Assembly: GCA_015486655.1 (NCBI GenBank) | Contig: WFRF01000033.1 | Location: 1 to 13,745 of the forward strand | DNA length: 13,745 nucleotides | Source: Caldifarciminota bacterium | GTDB lineage: Bacteria > Hydrothermota > 32-111 > QNBC01 | Reading direction: 5' to 3' | In this document: positions 1-6,573 of the stretch, piece by piece | How positions within the stretch are numbered: the stretch's first letter is position 1 | How the letters are laid out: the number at the start of each line of letters is the position of its first letter | Notes under the pieces: generated by a model | The model's database searches: none | Told to the model about the DNA's origin: nothing | The model's input: the letters and a program-made list of their open reading frames with translations, nothing else | Translations under genes and position numbers: made by a program

Positions 1-141
1 ATCTGTTTTGACATTGAATTTATTTGCCATCTTTATTATTTCGTCGTATATATTCTGTTTCTTTTTATTGATAAAAAGCATTTCGATTTTTTGTCCGGAT
101 TTGAGTGCCTCGAAAACAGGATTTTTCCCGTATATGAACAT
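1..141 (-). CDS. rlmB: RlmB/TrmH-family rRNA 2'-O-methyltransferase, N-terminal fragment (runs off the left edge)
   Basis: Only the first 47 codons are in the window. They read MFIYGKNPVFEALKSGQKIE followed by a lysine-rich stretch. This matches the start of the SpoU/TrmH substrate-binding domain, where a [I/V]-x-G-x-N-[P/A]-V-x-E-A-L signature is usual. Full-length family members methylate a ribose 2'-oxygen in 23S rRNA (G2251 in E. coli for RlmB) with S-adenosylmethionine. The SPOUT catalytic domain would lie beyond the left edge. The ATG is one base after the endonuclease V stop codon, and a strong AAGGAG site lies inside the end of that gene, so the two genes are almost certainly co-transcribed and translationally coupled. 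The exact target (RlmB or another TrmH-group enzyme) cannot be decided from this fragment. Confidence 0.78.
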   Translation of the reverse strand, partial: MFIYGKNPVFEALKSGQKIEMLFINKKKQNIYDEIIKMANKFNVKTD

Positions 142-142
142 A

Positions 143-847
143 TCATTCTCCTTTATGGTGATTAATATTAAAATTTCTCTTATACTCTTCACATGAGTTA
201 TGAGCCATTTGCATAATGTAAGGCAGCTTTGTTTTTCTCTTTAATTCCATAATTACTCTAAGACTGTTTTTAAATGAAATATTATTTCCGGGAGAAATAA
301 ATATTGGTTTTACGTCCTTTCTCGTTCGGAGAACATATCCGATTAATTCGCCTTTATGAGAAAGTTCCGTATAACTATTTACCTTATTCGGCGGCATTTC
401 ATATTCTCCCACCAGTTTTGATTTGGCACACCCTATAGTGGGTATCCCTAACAGAATCCCGGCATGTGTTGCAAGTCCCATTCGTCTCGGATGAGCATAC
501 CCGTGTCCGTCAAAGATGATAAGGTCGGGTTTAACGGATATCTTTCCGTATAGTTTGTAAAAAACGGGAAACTCTCGGAAGGATAAAAAACCCGGAATAT
601 ACGGAAAATTTATCTTCTCATTTCCATTGAAAACCATTTCAATTTCTTCCGATATATTATTCCATAAAACAATTGATACGAATGCGGTGTCATCTTTATA
701 TGCAAGATCAACCCCGAAAATAATTCTCGGTTTTTCCGTTAAAAAATCCTTGAGAGAGATCTTTTCATGTAATTTCAATTGGATTTCTTTAGCTTTTTTA
801 GTATCGCGTTCTTTAGCTGTTTTTAGAGTTTCTTGCAAAAAATCCAT
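143..847 (-). CDS. nfi: Endonuclease V (deoxyinosine 3' endonuclease)
   Basis: This is a DNA-repair nuclease that recognises deoxyinosine and cuts the second phosphodiester bond 3' of it. From the ATG at 847 the product is 234 residues, close to the family's usual ~225. Visible landmarks in this numbering are GVDLAY with metal-ligand Asp47, the wedge motif PYIPGFLSFRE with Glu92 near residues 82-92, FDGHGYAHPRR with Asp113, IGCAKSKLVGEYE near 138-150, ISPGNNIS, and a C-terminal AH (His about 216). All expected catalytic residues are present. The frame opens at a GTG (865), but the GTG has no Shine-Dalgarno site and lies upstream of the predicted transcription start. A perfect TATAAT ends 6 bp before the ATG at 847, which suggests a leaderless message. 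The downstream partner is rlmB, 1 bp away. The gene is divergent from the patatin gene. Confidence 0.93.
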   Translation of the reverse strand: MDFLQETLKTAKERDTKKAKEIQLKLHEKISLKDFLTEKPRIIFGVDLAYKDDTAFVSIVLWNNISEEIEMVFNGNEKINFPYIPGFLSFREFPVFYKLYGKISVKPDLIIFDGHGYAHPRRMGLATHAGILLGIPTIGCAKSKLVGEYEMPPNKVNSYTELSHKGELIGYVLRTRKDVKPIFISPGNNISFKNSLRVIMELKRKTKLPYIMQMAHNSCEEYKRNFNINHHKGE

Positions 848-853
848 AGACAA

Positions 854-882
854 ATTATACAACACAATCTAATGCGGGTGAA
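854..882 (-). promoter_or_regulatory. Predicted promoter of nfi-rlmB (leaderless type)
   Basis: Reading on the minus strand, TTCACC (4/6 to TTGACA, 882-877) is followed by a 17-bp spacer and a perfect TATAAT (859-854). Six bases (TTGTCT) separate the -10 box from the ATG at 847, so transcription would start at or next to the A of the start codon. Confidence 0.55.
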
Positions 883-938
883 GTAGAAAACACTTGAAAA
901 CGGTTCTTTTTTGATGTAGTCTATTTAAAAGGAGACAG

Positions 939-1781
939 ATGAAAACAGGATTGGTTTTACCCGGTGGCGGAGCAAGGGGTGCTTATCAGGTAGGTGTTTG
1001 GCAGGCTATGACGGAACTCGGCATAGCTAAAAATGTAGCTATTATTTCGGGAATTTCAGTAGGTGCCATAAATGCTGCCCTATTTGCGGATAAAGATGCC
1101 TTCGAGGCGAGAAGATTGTGGATGAATATAAAGCCATCGGATATAATGAAAATCAATGCACACAGAATCGGAGATATCATTTACGATTTGATTAAGACCC
1201 ATAAACGATTTAGAGACAGAATCGCATATCTGTTCAGCAGCGAAGGGTATTTCTCAAGGGAAGGATTGGAGAGGCTGTTGGATACATATCTCAATTACGA
1301 TAGAATAGCAAACTCGGATAAAAAGATCTATGCTGTTTGTGCCGATGTGTCGGGGAAGTCCAATAGCGAGGTATTGTTAAGCACTTTAGGTATTCCCGTA
1401 GGTAAGAGCGAGTATATTGCCCTAAACGGTGCAAATGCGGGAAAAATAAAGAAGATATTAATGGCGTCATCGAGTATTCCTTTTGTTTTTGACAGGACGG
1501 ATATAAACAAAACCGGTTATTACGACGGAGGAATATCGGAAGGAGTTCCCATAACCCCTGTTTACAGGGAAAAATGTGATGTTATATATGTTATTCCCTT
1601 GGATAAAAAACAGGTAATTGAGGGAGAGGACTACCCGGGCACAAAAATTATCAATATTTGCCTTAACGAGAATTACAGATCCGTTATCCCGCGTTCACTT
1701 AATTTCTCGCAGGAGTTGATAAGTAAAAGAATCGAAATGGGGTACAAGGACGGGATGAGAATTTTAAGGGAGCATTTATAA
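939..1781 (+). CDS. Patatin-like phospholipase / acyl hydrolase
   Basis: This 280-residue protein has a complete patatin catalytic set. The oxyanion-hole loop PGGGARGAYQVG is at residues 8-19, the nucleophile elbow GISVG has Ser40, and the DGG motif has Asp196 of the Ser-Asp dyad. There is no signal peptide and no clear membrane segment, so it is probably a cytoplasmic lipid acyl hydrolase; the substrate is unknown. The start is supported by AAAAGGAGA at 927-935, just before the ATG. A weak promoter candidate is TTGAAA (894-899), 17 bp, TAGTCT (917-922). The last two codons and stop (CAT TTA TAA) lie inside an 18-bp sequence that recurs in repeat copy A2, so the C-terminus appears to have been set by repeat insertion. 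No transcription terminator is visible apart from the repeat's own hairpins. Confidence 0.92.
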   Translation: MKTGLVLPGGGARGAYQVGVWQAMTELGIAKNVAIISGISVGAINAALFADKDAFEARRLWMNIKPSDIMKINAHRIGDIIYDLIKTHKRFRDRIAYLFSSEGYFSREGLERLLDTYLNYDRIANSDKKIYAVCADVSGKSNSEVLLSTLGIPVGKSEYIALNGANAGKIKKILMASSSIPFVFDRTDINKTGYYDGGISEGVPITPVYREKCDVIYVIPLDKKQVIEGEDYPGTKIINICLNENYRSVIPRSLNFSQELISKRIEMGYKDGMRILREHL

Positions 1782-1985
1782 ATTCCCCTCGGCAAGAGGG
1801 GTACTGCGTAGCAGGGGGGTGTTCAAAAATAAGTGAGAAGTAGGAACTGAGAACTAAGAAATTAAAAAGTGGGAATTAAGAAGTTAATTGAATGATTGAC
1901 TATCAAAGATTCCTTTCTTTCTTACTTAAAGTAAAGTGAAGCCTCGTTATTTCTTAATTATAATGAAGTTGCTATACCTATCTAC
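1773..1985 (+). repeat. Modular intergenic repeat, copy A1 (left-truncated)
   Basis: The copy starts inside the end of the patatin gene with CATTTATAAATTCCCCTC. It continues with the G/C-rich double hairpin CCCCTC-ggcaa-GAGGGG and CTGC-gta-GCAG, followed by GGGGGGTGTT. Next come eight degenerate 7-bp units (1833-1889) and about 80 bp of less conserved DNA. That stretch includes GTGAAGCCTC (1936-1945), whose inverse occurs in copy B at 6354-6363. The copy ends in a right-end remnant, CTATACCTATCTAC (1972-1985). The left inverted repeat and its ~90-bp block are missing. No gene is visible in this stretch. Confidence 0.7.
1833..1889 (+). repeat. Degenerate heptanucleotide tandem array (8 units)
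   Basis: Successive units are gtgagaa, gtaggaa, ctgagaa, ctaagaa, attaaaa, agtgggaa (one extra base), ttaagaa and gttaatt. The period is 7 bp and the consensus is roughly (G/C)TRRGAA. The array follows the G/C-rich hairpin module, as it does in copies B and E. Confidence 0.75.
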
Positions 1986-2000
1986 TGACGGATGAGAAAA

Positions 2001-2222
2001 GGTAAGTGGTACAGACATATTTACCACTTTTATACATTGAAATTGATGGAAATATAGCATGAGAAGACCGTAAATGTGATTGTTTACAATCGGTCATTAC
2101 GGACTTGACCCGGAATCTCATTGAGATGCTGAACCAAGTTCAGCATGACATTTATAAATTCCACTCGGAATATGACCCCTCAGTCCGGTAAAACCGGACA
2201 GCTCCCCTTAAAGAGGAGCAGT
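2001..2222 (+). repeat. Modular intergenic repeat, copy A2 (right-truncated)
   Basis: The left inverted repeat GGTACAGACATATTTACCAC (2008-2027) is itself hairpin-like: GTGGTA at 2006-2011 pairs with TACCAC at 2022-2027. It is followed by the ~90-bp conserved block ending in tgtttacaatcggtcatt. Then comes the stem-loop ATGCTGAAC-caa-GTTCAGCAT (2126-2146). The copy ends in a different G/C-rich double hairpin, GTCCGGT-aaa-ACCGGAC (2183-2199) and GCTCC...GGAGC (2201-2219). The heptad array and right end are missing. It lies 15 bp beyond the right end of copy A1, so the two copies are head-to-tail. No gene, Mg2+ riboswitch or other leader structure could be recognised between here and mgtE. Confidence 0.72.
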
Positions 2223-2290
2223 TATGTTTAGAAATATGTGATAGATGGGGAATGATAACTTGAATATGTAATTGTCTTTGAATATTTCAA

Positions 2291-2319
2291 TTGTCAAATT
2301 AAAGAAAATGTGCAATAAT
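2291..2319 (+). promoter_or_regulatory. Predicted promoter of mgtE-rlmN (leaderless type)
   Basis: TTGTCA (5/6 to TTGACA, 2291-2296) is followed by a 17-bp spacer and AATAAT (5/6 to TATAAT, 2314-2319). The ATG at 2326 is 6 bp beyond the -10 box, the same geometry as in nfi. It lies inside the longer open frame that begins at a TTG (2272), which argues against that upstream start. Confidence 0.5.
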
Positions 2320-2325
2320 ACATCT

Positions 2326-3675
2326 ATGGAAATGAGAAGACTTTTGATGCCTGAAATTAATGAAATCATAAAGCAGAAAGACTGGAAAACGTTAAAGGGG
2401 ATTATTGTTGAACTGGAACCGCATGATATTGCGGAAATGCTGGAAGATATTCCTTATCCCGAAAAGGTTATAATTTTCAGATTGCTCTCAAAAGAACAAG
2501 CGAATGAAGTGTTTTCATATATGGAGAGTGATGAACAAGAGGAGATGTTGAGGCATTTCAGCAGAAATGAGATAAAGGAAATTATCAACGGAATGGACCC
2601 AGATGACAGAAATGACCTTTTTGATGAACTGCCTGCAGGCCTTGTTAAAAAATATCTTGAATTCCTTACACCCGATGAAAGAGAAGTAGCGGATTTGTTA
2701 TTAAATTATCCGGAACATTCTGCCGGTCACATAATGACGACGGATTTTATAGACTTATATGAGGATATGACAGCCGATGAAGCCATAAATTATATAAGAA
2801 AGAATGCAAAAGAGTCGGAAACCATTTATATTAACTATGTGATAGGTGAGCATAGGGAGTTGGTGGGTGTCGTTTCTCTCAAGAATTTAATCCTTGCAAA
2901 ACCTGATACTCATATAAAAGAAATAATGGATGACAATCCAATATACGTTAAAACAATGGATGACCAGGAAGTTGTAGCAAATCTCCTCAAGAAGTATGAT
3001 TTTCTGGCGATACCTGTTGTGGATTCGGAAGGAAGGCTTGTGGGAATTGTTACATTTGATGATGTTATGGATGTTATTGAAGATGAAACAACGGAAGATT
3101 TTCAAAAAATGGCGGCTATGTCCCCTATGGAAACGCCTTATTTCAGTTTGAACGCTTTAAAACTGGCATGGAACAGATTTATATGGATTTTTCTACTTGT
3201 TATTCTCGAAAGCATTTCGGGAAATATCATACAGAGGTATCAGGACATTTTGAAAATTGCAGTGGCTCTTTCAATATTTATCCCTATGATAACTGACACA
3301 GGTGGAAATGCTGGGACACAGTCCAGCACCATAGTTATAAGAGGGTTGGCAACGGGAGATATAGAATTGAGGGATGTTTTGAAGTTGATCTTACGAGAAT
3401 TGCTTATAGGTTTTATACTTGCAACCGCAATCGGTATTGTTGCCCTTGTTCGAGCTCATTTTTTCCATGTCAGCTCCATGGTTGCCATTACCGTATCCAT
3501 TGCTCTTGTAATAACAATATTCGTTTCAAATCTTACCGGCGCTCTGCTTCCCTTCATTTTTAAAGCATTGAAGGTAGATCCTGCAATTGCAGCAGGTCCC
3601 TTTATAACAACGATAGTTGATATTACCGGACTTATCATCTACTTTGAGGTAGCCAAGCGTTTACTTCATATATGA
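2326..3675 (+). CDS. mgtE: MgtE-family magnesium channel/transporter
   Basis: This inner-membrane Mg2+ channel is gated by cytosolic Mg2+. From the ATG at 2326 it has 449 residues, the family's normal length. The N-terminal superhelical domain is at about residues 10-130 (LEPHDIAEML at 30-39). A pair of CBS domains follows at about 135-255, including IPVVDSEGRLVGIVTFDD. The C-terminal membrane domain, about 280-449, contains the signature FIPMITDTGGNAGTQSS (319-335) and TTIVDITGL. The Asp of TTIVDITGL falls at residue 432, matching the pore Asp432 of the Thermus protein. The open frame extends to a TTG at 2272. ATG 2326 is preferred because a promoter-like element ends 6 bp before it; ATG 2347, after a weak GAGAAG, is the alternative. 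The stop overlaps the rlmN start (ATGA). Upstream is repeat copy A2. Confidence 0.95.
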   Translation: MEMRRLLMPEINEIIKQKDWKTLKGIIVELEPHDIAEMLEDIPYPEKVIIFRLLSKEQANEVFSYMESDEQEEMLRHFSRNEIKEIINGMDPDDRNDLFDELPAGLVKKYLEFLTPDEREVADLLLNYPEHSAGHIMTTDFIDLYEDMTADEAINYIRKNAKESETIYINYVIGEHRELVGVVSLKNLILAKPDTHIKEIMDDNPIYVKTMDDQEVVANLLKKYDFLAIPVVDSEGRLVGIVTFDDVMDVIEDETTEDFQKMAAMSPMETPYFSLNALKLAWNRFIWIFLLVILESISGNIIQRYQDILKIAVALSIFIPMITDTGGNAGTQSSTIVIRGLATGDIELRDVLKLILRELLIGFILATAIGIVALVRAHFFHVSSMVAITVSIALVITIFVSNLTGALLPFIFKALKVDPAIAAGPFITTIVDITGLIIYFEVAKRLLHI

Positions 3676-4721
3676 AAAACATACGTTCGTTTTCGCAAGA
3701 AGAGATTAAAGATTTCCTTGAAAGAAAAGGGGAAAAGCCTTATCGCTCAAAACAGTTGTTTAAGTGGTTATGGCAAAAATTGATATCTGATATTGATGAG
3801 ATGACGGATGTGAGTAAAAAATTACGTAATGAGCTGAAGAAGGAATTTGTTATTAAATATCCCGATATATTACAGCGGAAAAAATCAAACGACGGTACCA
3901 TTAAATATCTTTTGAAACTCGAAGACGGAGAAACGGTAGAAACGGTCTGGATACCTGACGGAAAGAGAAGAACAATCTGCGTATCCACACAAGTCGGTTG
4001 TGCAATGGGATGTAAATTCTGCTACACGGGGAAACAGGGTCTTAAAAGAAACCTGAAATTCTATGAGATTGCAGATCAGATATCCGTGATAAAGCGCGAT
4101 TTGAACCTGAGTCCCACAAATATTGTTCTGATGGGTATGGGGGAACCGCTACAAAATATTGACAATGTTCTTAAAGCCATCGATATTTTAAACAGCGAAA
4201 CAGGATTTGGTATTGCAGCGAGGAAAATTACCGTTTCAACGGCAGGATGGTTGCCCGGTTTTAAAAAACTCATGGATTATCCTAAACAGATCAAACTGGC
4301 TGTCAGTTTAAATGCTCCCAATGATGAAACAAGAAATAAAATTATGCCCGTAAATAAGCGTTATAACATCGAGACGCTTCTGTCCGCAGTAAAGGAATAT
4401 ATTAAGATTAAGAAAAAAAGAGTAACATTTGAGTATGTTTTGATCAAAGGTGTTAATGATTCTCTGGAAGATGCCGAACAGCTAATGGAATTAACCAAAA
4501 ACATAGAATGTAAAATTAACCTTATTCCTTTAAATGTTGCTGTGGATGATACCGAGTCGGAATTCGAAAACATAGATGATGAGAGAGTAAAACAATTTGA
4601 GAAATGGATGATGCACGGCAAAAAGACCGTTACCGTCAGAAAAAGCAAAGGTAGAGATATCAATGCCGCTTGCGGTGAACTAAAAAGAGAAATGAATTTA
4701 TCGTTTAAACGGAAAATATGA
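3672..4721 (+). CDS. rlmN: Dual-specificity 23S rRNA A2503 / tRNA A37 C2-methyltransferase RlmN
   Basis: This radical-SAM enzyme makes 2-methyladenosine in 23S rRNA (A2503) and in some tRNAs (A37). The product is 349 residues, typical for RlmN. The Fe-S cluster motif C-x3-C-x2-C is at Cys110, Cys114 and Cys117 (QVGCAMGCKFCYTG). The two mechanistic cysteines are Cys103 (in TICVSTQ) and Cys334 (in INAACGEL), equivalent to E. coli Cys118 and Cys355. GMGEP at about 155-159 is the SAM-binding motif. The presence of INAACG and the lack of Cfr-specific features support RlmN rather than the resistance enzyme Cfr, though I cannot run a phylogeny. The start overlaps the mgtE stop by 4 bp, and there is no clear Shine-Dalgarno site, so translation probably depends on mgtE. 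The stop is 3 bp from that of the convergent propeller gene, with no terminator between them. Confidence 0.96.
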   Translation: MKNIRSFSQEEIKDFLERKGEKPYRSKQLFKWLWQKLISDIDEMTDVSKKLRNELKKEFVIKYPDILQRKKSNDGTIKYLLKLEDGETVETVWIPDGKRRTICVSTQVGCAMGCKFCYTGKQGLKRNLKFYEIADQISVIKRDLNLSPTNIVLMGMGEPLQNIDNVLKAIDILNSETGFGIAARKITVSTAGWLPGFKKLMDYPKQIKLAVSLNAPNDETRNKIMPVNKRYNIETLLSAVKEYIKIKKKRVTFEYVLIKGVNDSLEDAEQLMELTKNIECKINLIPLNVAVDDTESEFENIDDERVKQFEKWMMHGKKTVTVRKSKGRDINAACGELKREMNLSFKRKI

Positions 4722-4724
4722 ATT

Positions 4725-6107
4725 CTAACGCATTATCGTTATCTTCTTATCTATTGTAATATTTCCCTGTTTAAATCTCACAAAATATATTCCCGAACGC
4801 AATTGTTTAAGGGGTAAAATATGTTCCCCTTTTCCTGAGGCTTTGATCTCTTTTACAAGTCTTCCTGCGGGGTTGATAATGGCAAGAGAGTACATTTCAG
4901 TATTACCCACGGAATAGATGAGGTTGTTGCCCGACATTGCGGAGTGTAATTTAAAAACGGAAGAATCGTAATCGCCTTTTTTATCCTGAATACCCTGATT
5001 ATTCTCATATTTCACGATCAGGATATCATAATAACCTCCAATTGTTGAATTCCCCACAACATAAATATTACCGTTTTTATCAAGAGCAATACTTTTCCCG
5101 TAATCATTATCACCGTTATCTATTGTATCTGCCCAAACAATATTTCCATTGGGATCGTATTTTATTGTTAACATGTCATAATTTCCATTTGCGGTATATC
5201 CGGTAACGTAAACATTCCCGTATTGATCGGCAGCTATACTACTGCTCAGGGTATGCTCGATAGTATCTGTCCAGATGATAGTTCCGCTCGGATTGTATTT
5301 TATGGTGAGCATTTTATAATTGGTGTCAACAGTGTAATAACCTGTTATACAAACGTTACCGTATCCGTCTAACGTAATATCTGTAGGATGATCCTCGAAT
5401 CCGTTATCAAATGTATCTGCCCATACTATAGAACCGCTTGTATTGTATTTTGCCGTATAATAATCGCTTGTACCCATTGTTACCAATCCGGTAAAGTAGT
5501 AGTTATTATTTGCATCCGTAGCTACACTTACAATACGATTATTGGTGCCAACAAAAGATGATGTATCCTCCCAAACGAGGTTTCCGTCAGAGTCATATTT
5601 GTAACTTAAAAATTGGTAATCACCGGTTATATTTGAGCCGCCGCCCAGATATATGTAATTATCTTTTGATACGGATATACCCCCTATATTATAATCGACG
5701 CTCCCAACATTCAAAGTGTCTTCCCAAACAAGATTTCCGGAGCTGTTGTACTTTACGGTTATATAATCCGTATACATGGTGCTGTTAACGTAATATTGCA
5801 TATATCCCGCCACATATGCATTACCGAGGGTGTCGGTTGCTATTCCGTATGAGTAGTCATAATTACCCGTATCCAATGAATCCGACCAAAGTATGTTACC
5901 ATTGGAATCACATTTTGCAGTAAAAAAATTAGAATATGCATTCCCTACTATGTAGATTGATTTGTTTAACCCTAAAGCCATGTCAAAAATATCGGGGGAA
6001 TGTGCCAGAGCGAGTGTATCGACCCATTGAATGGTGTACTGTGTTGCACTTAAAGGAATAATAAAGACCAATGAGATAAAAAGAATTAAATAAATTTTTT
6101 TTATCAT
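4725..6107 (-). CDS. Exported seven-bladed beta-propeller-like repeat protein with T9SS-type C-terminal sorting segment
   Basis: This 460-residue protein begins with a signal peptide (MIKK, hydrophobic core, LSA-T cleavage near residue 21). About 360 residues follow, built of seven repeats of roughly 45-55 residues. Each repeat has the pattern A-x-D-x-x-GN-x-Y-V-x-G-Y, then a variable part, then KY-x-x-x-G-x-(I/L)-x-W-x-DT. These resemble SBBP/NHL-like propeller repeats, and seven units would fit one closed propeller. The last ~65 residues (SLAIINPAGRLVKEI, LRSGIYFVRF, KKITIMR) match the Por/T9SS type A sorting domain. It is therefore probably a secreted or surface-anchored protein; ligand and function are unknown. 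The start has a strong GAGGAGG site 5 bp before the ATG. It is convergent with rlmN and divergent from the GH18 gene, with repeat copy B between. Confidence 0.82.
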   Translation of the reverse strand: MIKKIYLILFISLVFIIPLSATQYTIQWVDTLALAHSPDIFDMALGLNKSIYIVGNAYSNFFTAKCDSNGNILWSDSLDTGNYDYSYGIATDTLGNAYVAGYMQYYVNSTMYTDYITVKYNSSGNLVWEDTLNVGSVDYNIGGISVSKDNYIYLGGGSNITGDYQFLSYKYDSDGNLVWEDTSSFVGTNNRIVSVATDANNNYYFTGLVTMGTSDYYTAKYNTSGSIVWADTFDNGFEDHPTDITLDGYGNVCITGYYTVDTNYKMLTIKYNPSGTIIWTDTIEHTLSSSIAADQYGNVYVTGYTANGNYDMLTIKYDPNGNIVWADTIDNGDNDYGKSIALDKNGNIYVVGNSTIGGYYDILIVKYENNQGIQDKKGDYDSSVFKLHSAMSGNNLIYSVGNTEMYSLAIINPAGRLVKEIKASGKGEHILPLKQLRSGIYFVRFKQGNITIDKKITIMR

Positions 6108-6128
6108 AAATGCCTCCTCATTTCTTTT

Positions 6129-6157
6129 ATCTTACATTATAATATAATTTAAGTCAA
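6129..6157 (-). promoter_or_regulatory. Predicted promoter of the propeller-repeat gene
   Basis: On the minus strand, TTGACT (6157-6152) is followed by a 17-bp spacer and TAAGAT (6134-6129). This leaves a short leader containing the GAGGAGG ribosome-binding site before the ATG at 6107. Confidence 0.55.
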
Positions 6158-6305
6158 TAGGTCGGTTGTCATTTCATACTTCATAGATTTTTCACTCCGG
6201 ACTTGTTTCAGGATCTCATTAATGCCTTGAACTTGATTCAAGGTTACATTTGTAAATTCCCCTCTACAGAGGGGGGCTGTGGAGCAGGGGGGTGTTATGA
6301 AATAA

Positions 6306-6340
6306 GTAAGAAGTGGGAAGTAAGAACTAATAAGTTAAGA
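6306..6340 (+). repeat. Degenerate heptanucleotide tandem array (5 units)
   Basis: The units are gtaagaa, gtgggaa, gtaagaa, ctaataa and gttaaga. They are in strict 7-bp register, directly after the G/C-rich module of copy B. Confidence 0.75.
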
Positions 6341-6368
6341 GGCTTTGTCTCAGGAGGCTTCACCTAAA

Positions 6369-6438
6369 GTGAGAAGTAATAAGTGGGAACTTAGAACTAA
6401 GAAGTGAAACGTGGGGACTTAGAACTGAGAGGTTAAAG
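6369..6438 (+). repeat. Degenerate heptanucleotide tandem array (10 units)
   Basis: The units are gtgagaa, gtaataa, gtgggaa, cttagaa, ctaagaa, gtgaaac, gtgggga, cttagaa, ctgagag and gttaaag. All ten are in strict 7-bp register. The last two units and the following atgtaatggattat are nearly identical to copy E (13534-13561). Confidence 0.8.
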
Positions 6439-6514
6439 ATGTAATGGATTATCTCTACTCCAATCTGGTGGTTAATATGTCTACACCTATCTACTTGGGA
6501 ATCCCGTAAGTATA

Positions 6515-6543
6515 TTGACAGAAACCCGTAATTATTATACAAA
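6515..6543 (+). promoter_or_regulatory. Predicted promoter of the GH18-like gene
   Basis: A perfect TTGACA (6515-6520) is followed by a 17-bp spacer and TACAAA (4/6, 6538-6543). The -35 box starts 28 bases after the last base of the copy B right inverted repeat (27 bases between). The ATG at 6574 has its own GAGAGG site (6563-6568). Confidence 0.5.
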
Positions 6544-6573
6544 AATATATAAATAAAAATTTGAGAGGTATGT

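Larger units (their letters stand above)
6191..6497 (+). repeat. Modular intergenic repeat, copy B (left-truncated, duplicated heptad array)
   Basis: The copy begins in the stem-loop module, whose stem here is CCTTGAA-cttga-TTCAAGG (6225-6243). This differs in sequence from A2 and E but stays fully paired. Next is the G/C-rich module AAATTCCCCTC-taca-GAGGGG with the GGGGGGTGTT tail (6254-6296). There are two heptad arrays, 6306-6340 and 6369-6438, separated by a spacer with GAGGCTTCAC (6354-6363). The right-end module follows, with inverted repeat GTGGTTAATATGTCTACACC (6468-6487) and then TATCT. The left inverted repeat is not recognisable. The gap 6108-6573 holds nothing else except the two divergent promoters. 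Confidence 0.75.

Noticed and set aside
627..872. An 81-codon plus-strand frame opposite nfi.
   Set aside because: It is antisense to the conserved N-terminal half of endonuclease V, with no initiation signals and no known domain.
1780..1823. The G/C-rich double hairpin after the patatin gene as an intrinsic terminator.
   Set aside because: The hairpins are not followed by a T-run but by GGGGGGTGTTC, and the same module occurs at places with no gene end. It is better explained as part of the repeat, although it may impede transcription.
2223..2325. A Mg2+-sensing riboswitch (M-box) or other leader upstream of mgtE.
   Set aside because: The region upstream is repeat copy A2 plus A/T-rich DNA, and the predicted promoter leaves no 5' leader. 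I see no M-box-like architecture.
2272..2325. TTG at 2272 as the mgtE start.
   Set aside because: It has no Shine-Dalgarno site, the added 18 residues have no match to the MgtE N-terminus, and the predicted promoter lies downstream of it.
6360..6542. A 60-codon minus-strand frame in the gap between the propeller and GH18 genes.
   Set aside because: It reads through the heptad array and right-end module of copy B. The 7-bp units give a meaningless Ser/Leu-rich product, and there is no ribosome-binding site.
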